Shown: positions 49,588-58,669 of the stretch, piece by piece
How the letters are laid out: each line of letters begins with the position of its first letter
How positions within the stretch are numbered: position 1 is the first letter of the stretch
Assembly: GCF_015477765.1 (NCBI RefSeq)
Contig: NZ_JADLQQ010000013.1
Coordinates: 124,001-188,000 of the forward strand
Source of the DNA: Nocardia transvalensis
Lineage (GTDB): Bacteria > Actinomycetota > Actinomycetes > Mycobacteriales > Mycobacteriaceae
Direction of reading: 5' to 3'
Length of the DNA: 64,000 nt
Made by a program: the position numbers and the translations under genes
Notes under the pieces: generated by a model
Databases searched by the model: none
What the model was told of the DNA's origin: nothing
Seen by the model: only the letters and a program-made list of their open reading frames with translations

Positions 49588-50848
49588 CGCCGTGATTCCC
49601 TTCAGGCGGGTCTGGGAGTTCGACGTCGAGGGTGGGCTGGTCGGGTTCGTCGTGAGATCGACGGTCACGCCGTGCCGCCGCTGGTGGTGGCGTTTCATTG
49701 GCGGCGTCGAAGATCCATGAGTCCAGCTGCGATGTCGAGATGAGCGAGTCGATGCCGCTGCGCAGCAGGTCGCTGTCGTCGGGGCCGATGATGTAGCACG
49801 CCGTGGCCGGGGAGGTGTCGATGAGGGTGAGCGCGGCCATGGGGGTGTCCGGGCCCTGGTTGTAGCGAAGCGATTTCACGAACCGTCGTTGATCGTCGGT
49901 GAGCCGGTCGACGAGGTGCTTTTCGGTTGGTGTGGTGACGGGGATCCAGTGCTGGGTCACTGTCATGACCGCGATCTGTTCGACATCGGTTGTGCCCTTG
50001 GCGGATTCACCGATGGTGAGGATTCCGATCAGATGCGTGTCGGGGTTGTCGGCTCGCAGCGACAGTTCGGTGTCGAACGTCGCGACCATCCGCGTGTACG
50101 TCTCATTCGCGAGGTGTAGCGGGAGATCGGGTACGTGCTTGAGCAGCAGTGCGGCGCCGGTTGTGGTCGGCGTGACGCGCTTGATCTCGCCGACGGCGAT
50201 CATGAGCCGACGGTGCGATCGGTTGCCGGCGATGTGCGACAGGGCGGCCGTGCGCCGGGCGATGATCTCGGCCTTACGCTCGGAGTTGAACGTTTCGGGT
50301 ATCCAGAGCCGATTGACCAGCGGAGTCCGGTTGGTCGTCTTGTCTTCCGCGGCGCAGAGTAGATACTTGCGGATCGTGGCCCAGTTGCGTTTGCCGAGCA
50401 TGCCCGGTGTCCACCGGCTGAATCCCGCGTCGTCCCACAGCAGATGCAGCAGACCGCGCAAGGTCAGCTTGGTGGGATCGCCGCCGCTGTCATCGGCCTC
50501 GGTGGCCGCGGCTGCGGTGACGACGCGGCGTCCGTGGTGGCTCAGAGGGAATCCGAGAGTGATCCGGGTGGCTTCCGGTTCCTCCTTCACTGCCTTTCCC
50601 AGTAGGTGCGCCAGTCCGGAGACTTCGGGTGGCGGTGCGCAGGAGGTGCACAGCGGGTCGTGAGTCGATCCGGTGCCGGGCATTCGTTTGATCAGGTATC
50701 GACCGCTGACCTTCGCGATGTACATGTCGACGCCGTCGCCGCCTTGGCACGTGCAGCGTGGCCGGGTTCCGGTGGCGTGTGCTGCGGCGAGCACCGTTTG
50801 GGCGTTGCTCCGGTCTCTGTCGAGGAGCTGCCCGTCGATGACATACAT
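49580..50848 (-). CDS. DUF1173 family protein
   Basis: A 422-aa protein starting ATG 50848. Features of DUF1173: an early CTCQGGDGVDMYIAKVSGRY with PLCTSCAPP (metal-type Cys set), then TRITLGFPLSHHGR, LRGLLHLLWDDAGFSRWTPG and later KHVPDLPLHLANETYTRMVA, LIGILTIGESAKG, and a C-terminal ATACYIIGPDDSDLL. The family occurs on plasmids and conjugative elements with unknown activity. It precedes the triplicated-domain gene with an 8-bp overlap and follows the DUF4913-like gene after about 45 bp. Confidence 0.7.
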   Translation of the reverse strand: MYVIDGQLLDRDRSNAQTVLAAAHATGTRPRCTCQGGDGVDMYIAKVSGRYLIKRMPGTGSTHDPLCTSCAPPPEVSGLAHLLGKAVKEEPEATRITLGFPLSHHGRRVVTAAAATEADDSGGDPTKLTLRGLLHLLWDDAGFSRWTPGMLGKRNWATIRKYLLCAAEDKTTNRTPLVNRLWIPETFNSERKAEIIARRTAALSHIAGNRSHRRLMIAVGEIKRVTPTTTGAALLLKHVPDLPLHLANETYTRMVATFDTELSLRADNPDTHLIGILTIGESAKGTTDVEQIAVMTVTQHWIPVTTPTEKHLVDRLTDDQRRFVKSLRYNQGPDTPMAALTLIDTSPATACYIIGPDDSDLLRSGIDSLISTSQLDSWIFDAANETPPPAAARRDRRSHDEPDQPTLDVELPDPPEGNHGDE

Positions 50849-50895
50849 TGACTGTCACCGCCTTTCGCGGATGTCGGGGTGTGGACGGTGGGTGG

Positions 50896-51573
50896 TCATG
50901 GCCGTCGCCTGCTGCCGCGTTCGGGGATCCAGCCGCCGGCGATGCGCGAGTACACCCAGACGCGGCCGTCGTAGCGGACCGCGACGGTGCGTCCGGCTGC
51001 TTGGATCGATTGCGCTGATTGGGTTGCGATGAGTTCGGCCATGTCCTCGTCGCCGACGAGTTCCGGTCCGGTGGTCTCCTCTGGTGCCGCGGGGTTGCGC
51101 GCGGGTTCGGGTCGGTCGGCGAGATCGCTGTGGACGAAGTCGTCGAATCCGGGATGCGTGGGTTGTGGTTGGGTGCGGTAGCCGCAGCGTCCCGGTCCGC
51201 AGCTGGAGAAGTCGCTGATCCGAGTGAGTTGGTCGATGGCCGGCCAGAGCCACTGCTGGTGCCAGGCGATGAGGTCTTCTCGGGGTGTGTCGTGTTGGTC
51301 GGGTCCGGGTAGGTAGGCGGCGTGGTGTGCGGCCATGAGCGCGGTGAGCGTTTCCACGGCGCTGCCGTGCCGGTACCAGCAGGTGGGGATGCGGCTGCCG
51401 AGTTGGTAGCGATGCCGCAGCCAGTCGACCCAGTCGGCGAGTTCGCGCCACAGCTGTACGGCGGTGTCGGTGTCGAGGTCGGCCCAGCTGAATCGGCAGG
51501 CGTCCTCGCGACCCGTGCTTCGATGGGGCCGGTCCAGCGTCGTGTCCTGGCGTGTGTGCGGTTCGACGGTCAT
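50896..51573 (-). CDS. DUF4913-like protein of transfer operon (225 aa)
   Basis: ATG 51573 overlaps the coupling ATPase stop by four bases. The central part, ELADWVDWLRHRYQLGSRIP then TCWYRHGSAVETLTALMAAH and LIAWHQQWLWPAIDQL, has the Trp-rich helical pattern of DUF4913 proteins on actinobacterial conjugative elements. The C-terminal region has a beta stretch VAVRYDGRVWVYSRIAGGWI. It is usually found beside transfer ATPases; its activity is unknown. The call rests on pattern only. Confidence 0.55.
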   Translation of the reverse strand: MTVEPHTRQDTTLDRPHRSTGREDACRFSWADLDTDTAVQLWRELADWVDWLRHRYQLGSRIPTCWYRHGSAVETLTALMAAHHAAYLPGPDQHDTPREDLIAWHQQWLWPAIDQLTRISDFSSCGPGRCGYRTQPQPTHPGFDDFVHSDLADRPEPARNPAAPEETTGPELVGDEDMAELIATQSAQSIQAAGRTVAVRYDGRVWVYSRIAGGWIPERGSRRRP

Positions 51574-52964
51574 GGCTGCCTCGCTTCCGGTGCGTCGAGC
51601 CGCAGGTGTGATGGGACTTCGCCTGTGCCGACGATGGTTTCGAAGGTCTCCAGTGCCGCCCGGACCCGACGTTTGGTGCGGGGGTCGTCCCATACGCTGG
51701 GCAGGCGCAGTACCGCGGCGGGCGCGTGGCGGTAGATCAGCAGCCCTTGGTCCTGGTCGAGTTCGCGGATTTCGTCGGCGCGCAGAACCGGTTCGTCGCG
51801 TTGCTGGTAGCTGCGGCCCATGGTCCGCGACAGGCTGGCTTCCCATTGTTTGCGTTGCCCGAGCAGCCGAGAGACGGCTTCGAGTTCGTCGCCGCGCAGG
51901 CCGGGCAACAGCAGCATGGCCGGTGGTGATTGGCCGAGCATGCGCCCGCCGATCTGACCCCATCGCAGTTCGTTCTGGGATTGGTTGTGCGCGAACGCCC
52001 AGACGGTGATGCCTTTGCCGCCGCTGTCGGTCATGATGCTGGGCAGTTCCGGGATGGGCGCGACGTTGTTGACTTCGTCGAGCACCAGCCGCACGGGCGG
52101 GTCGAGTCGTTTGCCGGGCCGCTTCTGTGAGGCGCGGTCCGCGACGTGGTGGACCTCGGCGGCCAGCGCGGCGACGAACGGGGCCATGCTCTGTGAGGTG
52201 CCTTTGGACAGCAGGTAGAGGGTGTTCGCGTGCGCGGTGTCGAGGACGAACGATTCGACCTCGAAGGACTCCGCGGCGGGGACATCCACTGCGGCGAGCA
52301 TCTTGGGCGAGGCGAGGGGTTCGAGCAGGCGTGCGGCAGCGGCCAGTACGTCGTCGCTAGATTCGGAGCTGGAGTTGAGGATCTGTTCGAGTTCAGCGGC
52401 CCAGTCGGGTAGGTGGGCGCCGAGAATGTCGACGGCGGTGCGGTTGGTGCGGCTGGGCACCCAGACGCGCACGTCGCGGATCGAGCGGTCGTCGAGGGCG
52501 GCGGCGTGCAGGTAGCAGCGCAGCAGGGTGGCGGCTTTGGATTCGAAGTAGCCACCGTTCTTGGTGCCTTCCAGCGGCATCGCCTTGGTGAGCGCTTCGG
52601 CGCGGCGGATGGCCACGTCCGGGTCCGCGCAGCCGGACAGCAGTGACCATCGGATTTTCCCGGGCCATCCCGAGAGGTCTTCGGGGTCGAACACCGCGAT
52701 GCGGCCCTGTGCTGCGCGGTCGAGGAACGTCGCCGCCATCAGATCGGTTTTGGTCGAGGTGGCGGCGACGAATCCGGGTGCGTCGCATACACGCTGGTAT
52801 GCCAGTCGCCAGGTTTTGCCGGATCCGGTGGGGCCGTAGACGATAACGCCGTCGCGAGGCGACAGGCACACCCACGATCGGGGGTCGGTGGCCAGGACCC
52901 CGACCCGGACGGTCAGCCGATCCGGCACTACCGGCCGTCTGCGGAGTCGACTCCGGAGGTTCAT
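51570..52964 (-). CDS. Type IV coupling protein ATPase (VirD4/TraG-like), ATPase half
   Basis: A 464-aa ATPase that links the relaxase-DNA complex to the secretion channel. Walker A is VIVYGPTGSGKTWRLAY (near residue 45), with the helicase-like Walker B RLVLDEVNNVAPIPELP (near 290) and TVWAFAHNQSQNELRWG, the typical T4CP Gln/Asn motif after strand 5. The all-alpha region lies between. The usual N-terminal membrane helices are missing but are encoded by the gene immediately upstream, with an ATGA stop/start overlap at 52961-52964. The start ATG 52964 (MNLRSRLRRRP) was chosen for that coupling; a GTG nine bases earlier is possible. Confidence 0.88.
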   Translation of the reverse strand: MNLRSRLRRRPVVPDRLTVRVGVLATDPRSWVCLSPRDGVIVYGPTGSGKTWRLAYQRVCDAPGFVAATSTKTDLMAATFLDRAAQGRIAVFDPEDLSGWPGKIRWSLLSGCADPDVAIRRAEALTKAMPLEGTKNGGYFESKAATLLRCYLHAAALDDRSIRDVRVWVPSRTNRTAVDILGAHLPDWAAELEQILNSSSESSDDVLAAAARLLEPLASPKMLAAVDVPAAESFEVESFVLDTAHANTLYLLSKGTSQSMAPFVAALAAEVHHVADRASQKRPGKRLDPPVRLVLDEVNNVAPIPELPSIMTDSGGKGITVWAFAHNQSQNELRWGQIGGRMLGQSPPAMLLLPGLRGDELEAVSRLLGQRKQWEASLSRTMGRSYQQRDEPVLRADEIRELDQDQGLLIYRHAPAAVLRLPSVWDDPRTKRRVRAALETFETIVGTGEVPSHLRLDAPEARQP

Positions 52965-53455
52965 CGCCGCCACCTCCGTCGATACCGGCGCGGCTCGCGC
53001 CGTGCTTGTTCCGGGAATTCGGCGGCGGATTTGCGGGCGGCCGTGTGCGGGTCGAGTCCGATCCTGCGCAGGTCACCACGGGTTGCCAGCCCGACACGGC
53101 GATGGCGGTGACGGCGGCGGGAGTCGATTTCGGAGCCGACGATCGCCACCGCGCTGCACCAGATGATGGCGACGAAGATCATGCAGGTCCAGGTCAGCCA
53201 GGCGGGGCCGGGTCGCGGGTCGGCTGGCCACGCGGCGGCGGGATCACTCCAGTGTTCGGTCAGCCGGGCCAGCGTGGGGGTGAGCTCATGCCAGCCCGGA
53301 GCGGCGGGGCCGCGCAGACACAGCAGCGCAGACAGGGCCCCGCCACCGAAGACGGCGACGAACCCGGCGCAGACGATGTGCAGGGCGAGCACGAGCCCGG
53401 CCGGAAGGACCGGTTCCATGCGGATGGGGTTGGGCAGCGGTCGTTCGGCGCTCAT
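52961..53455 (-). CDS. Coupling-protein membrane subunit (N-terminal half as separate gene)
   Basis: A 164-aa protein with ATG 53455. Two membrane helices, LVLALHIVCAGFVAVFGGGA (about residues 22-45) and a second inside AWLTWTCMIFVAIIWCSAVA (about 85-107), flank an external loop. The cytoplasmic tail RRHRRVGLATRGDLRRIGLD has the sequence normally found just before the ATPase domain in one-chain coupling proteins. It ends in ATGA shared with the ATPase gene. The layout shows a coupling protein divided into membrane and motor subunits. It also overlaps the VirB4-like gene upstream by four bases. Confidence 0.75.
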   Translation of the reverse strand: MSAERPLPNPIRMEPVLPAGLVLALHIVCAGFVAVFGGGALSALLCLRGPAAPGWHELTPTLARLTEHWSDPAAAWPADPRPGPAWLTWTCMIFVAIIWCSAVAIVGSEIDSRRRHRHRRVGLATRGDLRRIGLDPHTAARKSAAEFPEQARREPRRYRRRWRR

Positions 53456-54933
53456 GCTGTGGAAACCCCCTTAACCGCGCTGTCGGTGTCAGTGAGTTCG
53501 GCCTCCAGCGGGGATCGGATGTGCTGCAACAGGAACGGGTCACGACGCCCGATCTTGACCAGGGCTTGACCGCGGCCCAGGCGCATCAGGGTTTCCTCGG
53601 TGCCCGGCGGGAGCCGGTACATGCGGCAGGTTTCGCGGACGTCGTCTTCGCGGCCTTGCCCCATGAGCACGACGATCGAGGCTTCCTGCATGAGCGCCCG
53701 GGCCGGTGAGTCCACCGGCAGGTCGCTGATGTGGTGGAACGCCGACACGGTGCACAGACCGAGTCCGCGTGAAAGTTTCATGTTCGCCTGAAACACTTCG
53801 CCGGTGCTGCCCTGGGCGACGTGCCAGCCTTCCTCGACCACGAGAATCGTTTGGGCGAATCGCGAGGAGCGGGCGGCGAGCCGGTTAGCCAGCCAGGTGT
53901 TGATCACGGTCATCACGACCCGCAGCGCGGGCCCGTCGGTCGGCAGGGCGGACAGGTCGAAATGGACCAGCGGGTGGGTGTCGAGGCTGTCGCGGATTTC
54001 CGGGCTGGTTTCGGTATCGACGAGTCCTTTGAGGTCGCGGTCGGCCAGCCGCAGCAGCGCCAGACCCGGCTCGAGGCCCCATTCGAGACCGCGCTCGGCC
54101 CATCGACCACCGACGGTGTCGAAGTCGTCTGTCTGGGGATCGAGCAGTCGCATCGCCAGCTCGCGGATCACTGGGGCGCGGCCCTGGTCGCGGGCTTCGG
54201 CGTTGACGAGTTCGAGCGCGAGTCCGACAGCGGATTTCTCTCGTTCGTCGAGTTCACGGCCCATGCTGTCGGCCAGCACCGCCAATACGAGCGCTTCTTG
54301 GCCAGCGGGCACGATGCCCGACAGGCCGCCGGCGTGTTCGCCGCCGGTGCTGATCGCGGGGTCGAGCAGGTTCACGCATGCTCCGCCCCCGCCGGCTCGG
54401 AACCGGATCGACGCCGCCGCGAGAGTCCGGGCGATCGGTGTGTACTCGCCGCGCCCGGATTGCGGCTTCTTGTCGAGGATGACGACTTGCCGGTCGGCGA
54501 CGAGTTGACGCAGCCCGAACGCAGTTTTGATCAGCGCGGATTTTCCTTGGCCGATGTCGCCGATGACGCAGACGTTGATGCCGGAGATCGCGTCGCCGTA
54601 GAGGGCGAATGGGTCGAGGATCTCGAGTTCGCCAGAGACGATGTTGAGTCCGGCGACCACACCTTCGTGGCGCGAGGAGCGGCGGCTGGTGGCCAGGTTG
54701 AGCGCCTCCGCTTGGCGGGTCGTGGTCCATGCCCCTTCGGGGCGTTGCTCGTACCAGCCGTACCTGTCGAGTAGTCGACGCCGCCTCGGCACGCTGCGGC
54801 GGGGCTGCTCGGCGTGCTCGGCCACCGCTGTGGCCCTGCGACCCCGGCGTGCGCGCCACGGAAGTCTTGTGCTGAATCTCGGCTCGCCGCCGGCCTTGTC
54901 GGGGTGCTTGGCGCCGCTGAGTCTGCTGGTCAT
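53452..54933 (-). CDS. VirB4-like conjugation ATPase
   Basis: A 493-aa ATPase; ATG 54933 (MTSRLSGAKHP) preferred over an in-frame upstream codon, since it overlaps the SCO6880-family stop by four bases. A basic N-terminal region leads into YGDAISGINVCVIGDIGQGK, the Walker A (GDIGQGKS near residue 143), VVILDKKPQSGRGEYTPIA, and Walker B TILVVEEGWHVA (near 385). The C-terminal MGQGREDDVRETCRMYRLPP is typical of VirB4/TraC motors. It would energise assembly of the channel or substrate transfer. The N-terminal VirB4 domain appears to be the separate SCO6880-family protein encoded just upstream. Confidence 0.85.
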   Translation of the reverse strand: MTSRLSGAKHPDKAGGEPRFSTRLPWRARRGRRATAVAEHAEQPRRSVPRRRRLLDRYGWYEQRPEGAWTTTRQAEALNLATSRRSSRHEGVVAGLNIVSGELEILDPFALYGDAISGINVCVIGDIGQGKSALIKTAFGLRQLVADRQVVILDKKPQSGRGEYTPIARTLAAASIRFRAGGGGACVNLLDPAISTGGEHAGGLSGIVPAGQEALVLAVLADSMGRELDEREKSAVGLALELVNAEARDQGRAPVIRELAMRLLDPQTDDFDTVGGRWAERGLEWGLEPGLALLRLADRDLKGLVDTETSPEIRDSLDTHPLVHFDLSALPTDGPALRVVMTVINTWLANRLAARSSRFAQTILVVEEGWHVAQGSTGEVFQANMKLSRGLGLCTVSAFHHISDLPVDSPARALMQEASIVVLMGQGREDDVRETCRMYRLPPGTEETLMRLGRGQALVKIGRRDPFLLQHIRSPLEAELTDTDSAVKGVSTA

Positions 54934-56504
54934 CGGGTGTGCCTCGTTTCGGCCAAGCCGCGCCCGAGCGGCAGCGTGGAGAACAGGGCGACGTCGTGAT
55001 CCCCAGAGCACCAGCGGATTTCGGCGAGGGCGGACTCCGTTGCGGCTTCGGTGACACGCAGACAGGCGCGGTCGAGGTCGTCGGCGTCGCGGCCGGTGAC
55101 GGCGACCGCGATGGCGTAGACCGCGCCGTGGTGCCCGGAGCCGGGCATCAAGTCCTGGCGACGGCGGTCGGATGCGGAGGCGAGCACTTCGGCGGTGCCG
55201 TCGCTGATCTTGCCTTTGGCGCGTTCCTTCTGTTTTCGGGCTTCATCGGCGGTGAAGTCGCCTTTGGCGGCGGCGCGGGCCCTGTGTGAGGGGACGAAGT
55301 CGATGCGCACCGACACCGTGCGGATGGTCGGCATAGGCGGCGTTTCGTCGTCGCCGGGATCGGCTTCCACACCGGTCAACAGCGGCGAGAGCCACAGCGG
55401 GCCGAGCGGGACCGGTTCGATGGCGCTCGGCGGGATGAACCCGACGCGGGTGCGCCAGGCGCCCGCGGCGCCGATCGCCACGCAGTCGGTTCCGCCAATG
55501 TAGCTCGGCCAGCATGTGTCCCATTCGGAGTCGGCGTGCCGGCCCAGCCGGTAGTCGGGATCGATACAGCCGCGCAGCACCGCGCAGGCGCGTTTGCGTC
55601 CGTAGACCTCGACGCGGCCCATCCCGGACAACACCAGCAGGCGTGCGGCGCGTTCGACCTCGTCGCGGATGACCGCGGCGATGCCGCCTTCGATCGGCGC
55701 GTTCTTCGTCCGCGCCGCCCGGGAGGTGGCGGCCATGAACTCGTCGGTTTGCGGGATGCGCAGCACGACGAAGACTCGATGCTCTTCAGCGAGCGGAGTG
55801 AGCACGTCGATCAGTGCCCCGTAGGACTCGACCGCGGGCAGCAGCCGCGTGTCGCCGAGCCTGCCGACCTGCTCTTCGGCCCACCGTTGGTGTGGGGTCA
55901 TGTCCAGTGGCACCGACCGGTGGATCAGTTGAATCCCTCGGATGAAGCTGCCCGGCCGGGCCAGCTGCGCCTGGAGGCTGCCGAACGCCGCCGAAGTCGC
56001 CGCATAGGCGGCATCTCCGCGCAGTCCGCCTGCCACACCCTCCACGGCCAGCATCACGGTGAAGAAGGTCCGCTCTCCCGGGTTCGCGGTGCGCAGGATG
56101 AACATCTCGTCGAGGCCGGTTCCGGCCACATCCAGCGGGCCGGTGTTCGCCAACGGCGGCGGCACCGCCCACCCGGGGTCGAGGCCGGGGCGACCGTAGG
56201 CGGGGTCGGCGGGGTTGCGGTACACGTGTTCGCCCCGGCGGCGACGCGTCCAGGTCCGCAATGCGTGCAGCCATCGCGATGCCCAGGATCGTTTGCCACC
56301 GAATTCCATGGTCGCGGCGAACACTGCGGCCAGCCCGGCGGCGATGACGATGATCGACCAGGTCGCTCCGCCGCCGATCACGTACAGCGCGATCCCGGCG
56401 AGGATCGAGCATCCCCAGGTCGCGAGCACGGGCTGCGACAGTCCGAGCCAGGAGCGGCGGGCGATTTCGCCGCCGAGCATGTAGGTGCGTTGCTGGTCGG
56501 TCAT
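54930..56504 (-). CDS. SCO6880-family conjugation protein (VirB3/VirB4 N-terminal-like)
   Basis: A 524-aa protein starting ATG 56504. Two membrane helices occur early: VLATWGCSILAGIALYVIGG and WSIIVIAAGLAAVFAATMEF. A large cytoplasmic alpha/beta domain follows, with LDEMFILRTANPGERTFFTV, RGIQLIHRSVPLDMTPHQRW and MGRVEVYGRKRACAVLRG. This architecture (short membrane part then VirB4-type N-terminal fold without a P-loop) defines the actinobacterial SCO6880 family, which is encoded beside a VirB4-like ATPase, as here. It probably anchors the ATPase at the membrane. It overlaps both neighbours by four bases. Confidence 0.82.
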   Translation of the reverse strand: MTDQQRTYMLGGEIARRSWLGLSQPVLATWGCSILAGIALYVIGGGATWSIIVIAAGLAAVFAATMEFGGKRSWASRWLHALRTWTRRRRGEHVYRNPADPAYGRPGLDPGWAVPPPLANTGPLDVAGTGLDEMFILRTANPGERTFFTVMLAVEGVAGGLRGDAAYAATSAAFGSLQAQLARPGSFIRGIQLIHRSVPLDMTPHQRWAEEQVGRLGDTRLLPAVESYGALIDVLTPLAEEHRVFVVLRIPQTDEFMAATSRAARTKNAPIEGGIAAVIRDEVERAARLLVLSGMGRVEVYGRKRACAVLRGCIDPDYRLGRHADSEWDTCWPSYIGGTDCVAIGAAGAWRTRVGFIPPSAIEPVPLGPLWLSPLLTGVEADPGDDETPPMPTIRTVSVRIDFVPSHRARAAAKGDFTADEARKQKERAKGKISDGTAEVLASASDRRRQDLMPGSGHHGAVYAIAVAVTGRDADDLDRACLRVTEAATESALAEIRWCSGDHDVALFSTLPLGRGLAETRHTR

Positions 56505-58663
56505 TCCTCGGCCTCCCCGGGTGCGGCTTCTGCGGCGGCCCGGCCCTTCTCCAGGGCTGCGGCGGCTCCGGCCGCCGCGACGGGAACTGCCACCGCGCCC
56601 GCCGTGGCGACGATCGCCGCGCCCTTGCTAACGCCGCTGCCGAGTCCGGACGCGAGCTTCCTGCCGATGCCGCTGCTGCGGTCGCGGTCACCGGTTTTCG
56701 TGTTGGAGGTCGCCTCGTTTCGACGGCTGCCCATCGTCGCGCCCAGATGTGCCTCGGTCGGGCTGCGGCCGTCGTCCCGGTCGGCGGTCCGCCAGCTCGG
56801 ATCGCCGTCGTCGTTGCCGCCTCGCTGATCCTTCTGTCCCTTCGACGCGTCGCTGTTCGGCGTCGAGGAGTCGTGGCGAGAACGTCGTCGTGACAAGGCG
56901 TTCGCGCCGAGTCCGCCTACGGCGCCGGCCAGCAGGGAGCTGGAGTGCCCGCCGAATCCGTTGGCGTCGCTGCGCGAAGGCAGCAGGGGCGCGTATCTCA
57001 ACAGTGACCACGGGGCGAGACCGACGACGATGAAGGCGACGACGACCAGGCACAGTTGCCCAAGCGTGCCGAGGGTGCCCTGCCCGGCGGGCTGACCCGT
57101 CAGTGCGGCGTTGACCACGGAGGTTTCGAGCGCCAGCAACAGGAAGAGCAACGGTTTCGAGGCCACGAGGCCGATGAACAGCAGCACCGGGCGCAGCGCC
57201 TTGGTGCGCCATTTCGGGTGGACCCACATGCCGAACCCGATGCCGGACGCGATCGCCAACGCGGGCAAGGCGACCGCGTGCATCAACAAGCCGAAGAACA
57301 CAGCGAGCGAACCCGCGATGAGCAGCAGAAACAGAATCAGTCCGACAACGACACCGCCCGGCAGCGCGGGCGCGGTGAGTTTGCCGCTGAAGTGTTCCAG
57401 ATTCGTCACCATTTCGCCCATGTCCGGGCCGGAGATGTGGACGATGCTCTCGGACATCGCGTTCGCCGCGCCGACGATCAACTGCGCGAGGAACGGTGCG
57501 AACAGCATGAGGATGACGCCTGCCGGAAGGTAGCCAAACAGGTCGGCGGCGATGGTTTTCGCGGTTTCACCCTTGGCTGCCGCTCGCCACAGCGCCAGCA
57601 GCGTCATCAGGCCCATGACGGCGATGCCGATGCCGGTCGACAGCGCGTACCAGCGCAGAAACCATCCCTGGGAGGGGTCGAAGGCGCCCACGGCGACGAG
57701 GCCGCGCAGAACCTTGCTGCTCAGGTCGACGGCCGAGGCTTTGGTGGCGTTCGCCCAATCGTCGATCACGGACTGCGGATCGGCGACGAATTTGATCGCG
57801 GTCGGGATTGCGGTGCCGAACACCCAGGTGAACGCACTCACGATCGCGTTGCCGGCCGCGTAGACGCCCGCATCGCGCAATGTCTCGTCGATCCGGTCGT
57901 TCAGCGATTTGTTCTGGTCGATCCAGTTCGCGGTGCCAGCGAACAGCCGCGCCACCTGCGTGTTCCATGCGACGCAGTTGCGCTGGTCTCCGCTCGGCGC
58001 GTCGGCCTGGTCGCAGTTCACGAAAAACGCGTGAGCACAGTAGATTCCGGGAACACCGCCGCCGCACGGCGCGGTCCATGCCTTATCGGGTACCTCTCCT
58101 GCCCCGCTCGTCTTGCGCATCTCGGTCAGGGACTGTTTGTCCGGGACGGCCGACCATACGAAACCCCACGTGTTCCATTGGGGACTCGCCCATCTCTTCA
58201 AGTCGTCCGCGCACGCCGGCTGCGGCAACGCGTAAGCCGGGTCGCCTGAGGGAAAGACCCTGGGCAGCAGCTCTTTCGACGGTTCTCGACCTGCTTCGAC
58301 GCCTGCCTCCAGATGAGGGCCCAGCGAGTGGCGTCCCTGCGCCCCGGCTGCGCCGACGACGAACACCTTCTTCTGTTCGTCGGTCATCGACCAGTAGATG
58401 AGGCGGTCCTCGTTGGCCAGCGCGGCGTTGGTGTAGGCGCCGATGTCACCGCCGCGGTCCTTGCACGGCCCCGTGAACCACGCCGTTTTGAATTCGGGGG
58501 TGTTGCCGACGAACTTGCGCAGGTCCGCGGGGAATCCGTTCGGCAGCGACCCCGACGGGGCGACCGGGCCGGGCGCGGGGTCAGCCCCGGCTGTGCCAGC
58601 GCTGGCCAGTGTCAGCGTTGAGAGCGCTGTGACGATAAGGAGCATCAGAACTCGCCGCATCAT
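56501..58663 (-). CDS. VirB6/TrbL-like polytopic channel protein
   Basis: A 720-aa protein with a signal-like N-terminus (MMRRVLMLLIVTALSTLTLA, then AGTAGADPAP). An external domain of about 250 residues carries several Cys (FTGPCKDRGG, PACADDLKRW, GIYCAHAFFVNCDQ) that may form disulphides. About seven membrane helices lie between residues 265 and 585 (for example STGIGIAVMGLMTLLALW; GVVVGLILFLLLIAGSLAVF). The C-terminal 130 residues are a charged, disordered cytoplasmic tail that ends in an Ala-rich helix. This organisation matches VirB6/TrbL-type conjugation channel subunits. It overlaps the next gene by ATGA. Confidence 0.75.
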   Translation of the reverse strand: MMRRVLMLLIVTALSTLTLASAGTAGADPAPGPVAPSGSLPNGFPADLRKFVGNTPEFKTAWFTGPCKDRGGDIGAYTNAALANEDRLIYWSMTDEQKKVFVVGAAGAQGRHSLGPHLEAGVEAGREPSKELLPRVFPSGDPAYALPQPACADDLKRWASPQWNTWGFVWSAVPDKQSLTEMRKTSGAGEVPDKAWTAPCGGGVPGIYCAHAFFVNCDQADAPSGDQRNCVAWNTQVARLFAGTANWIDQNKSLNDRIDETLRDAGVYAAGNAIVSAFTWVFGTAIPTAIKFVADPQSVIDDWANATKASAVDLSSKVLRGLVAVGAFDPSQGWFLRWYALSTGIGIAVMGLMTLLALWRAAAKGETAKTIAADLFGYLPAGVILMLFAPFLAQLIVGAANAMSESIVHISGPDMGEMVTNLEHFSGKLTAPALPGGVVVGLILFLLLIAGSLAVFFGLLMHAVALPALAIASGIGFGMWVHPKWRTKALRPVLLFIGLVASKPLLFLLLALETSVVNAALTGQPAGQGTLGTLGQLCLVVVAFIVVGLAPWSLLRYAPLLPSRSDANGFGGHSSSLLAGAVGGLGANALSRRRSRHDSSTPNSDASKGQKDQRGGNDDGDPSWRTADRDDGRSPTEAHLGATMGSRRNEATSNTKTGDRDRSSGIGRKLASGLGSGVSKGAAIVATAGAVAVPVAAAGAAAALEKGRAAAEAAPGEAEE

Positions 58664-58669
58664 GGGCCC

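Noticed and set aside
52873..52973. Frameshift joining the two coupling-protein genes
   Set aside because: The ATGA overlap and good family fit of both ends make a genuine two-gene split more likely, though reads should confirm.
57056..58249. 397-aa plus-strand open frame opposite the VirB6-like gene
   Set aside because: Antisense of membrane helices; Gln/Arg/His rich and with no start signal. The minus strand encodes a clear polytopic protein.
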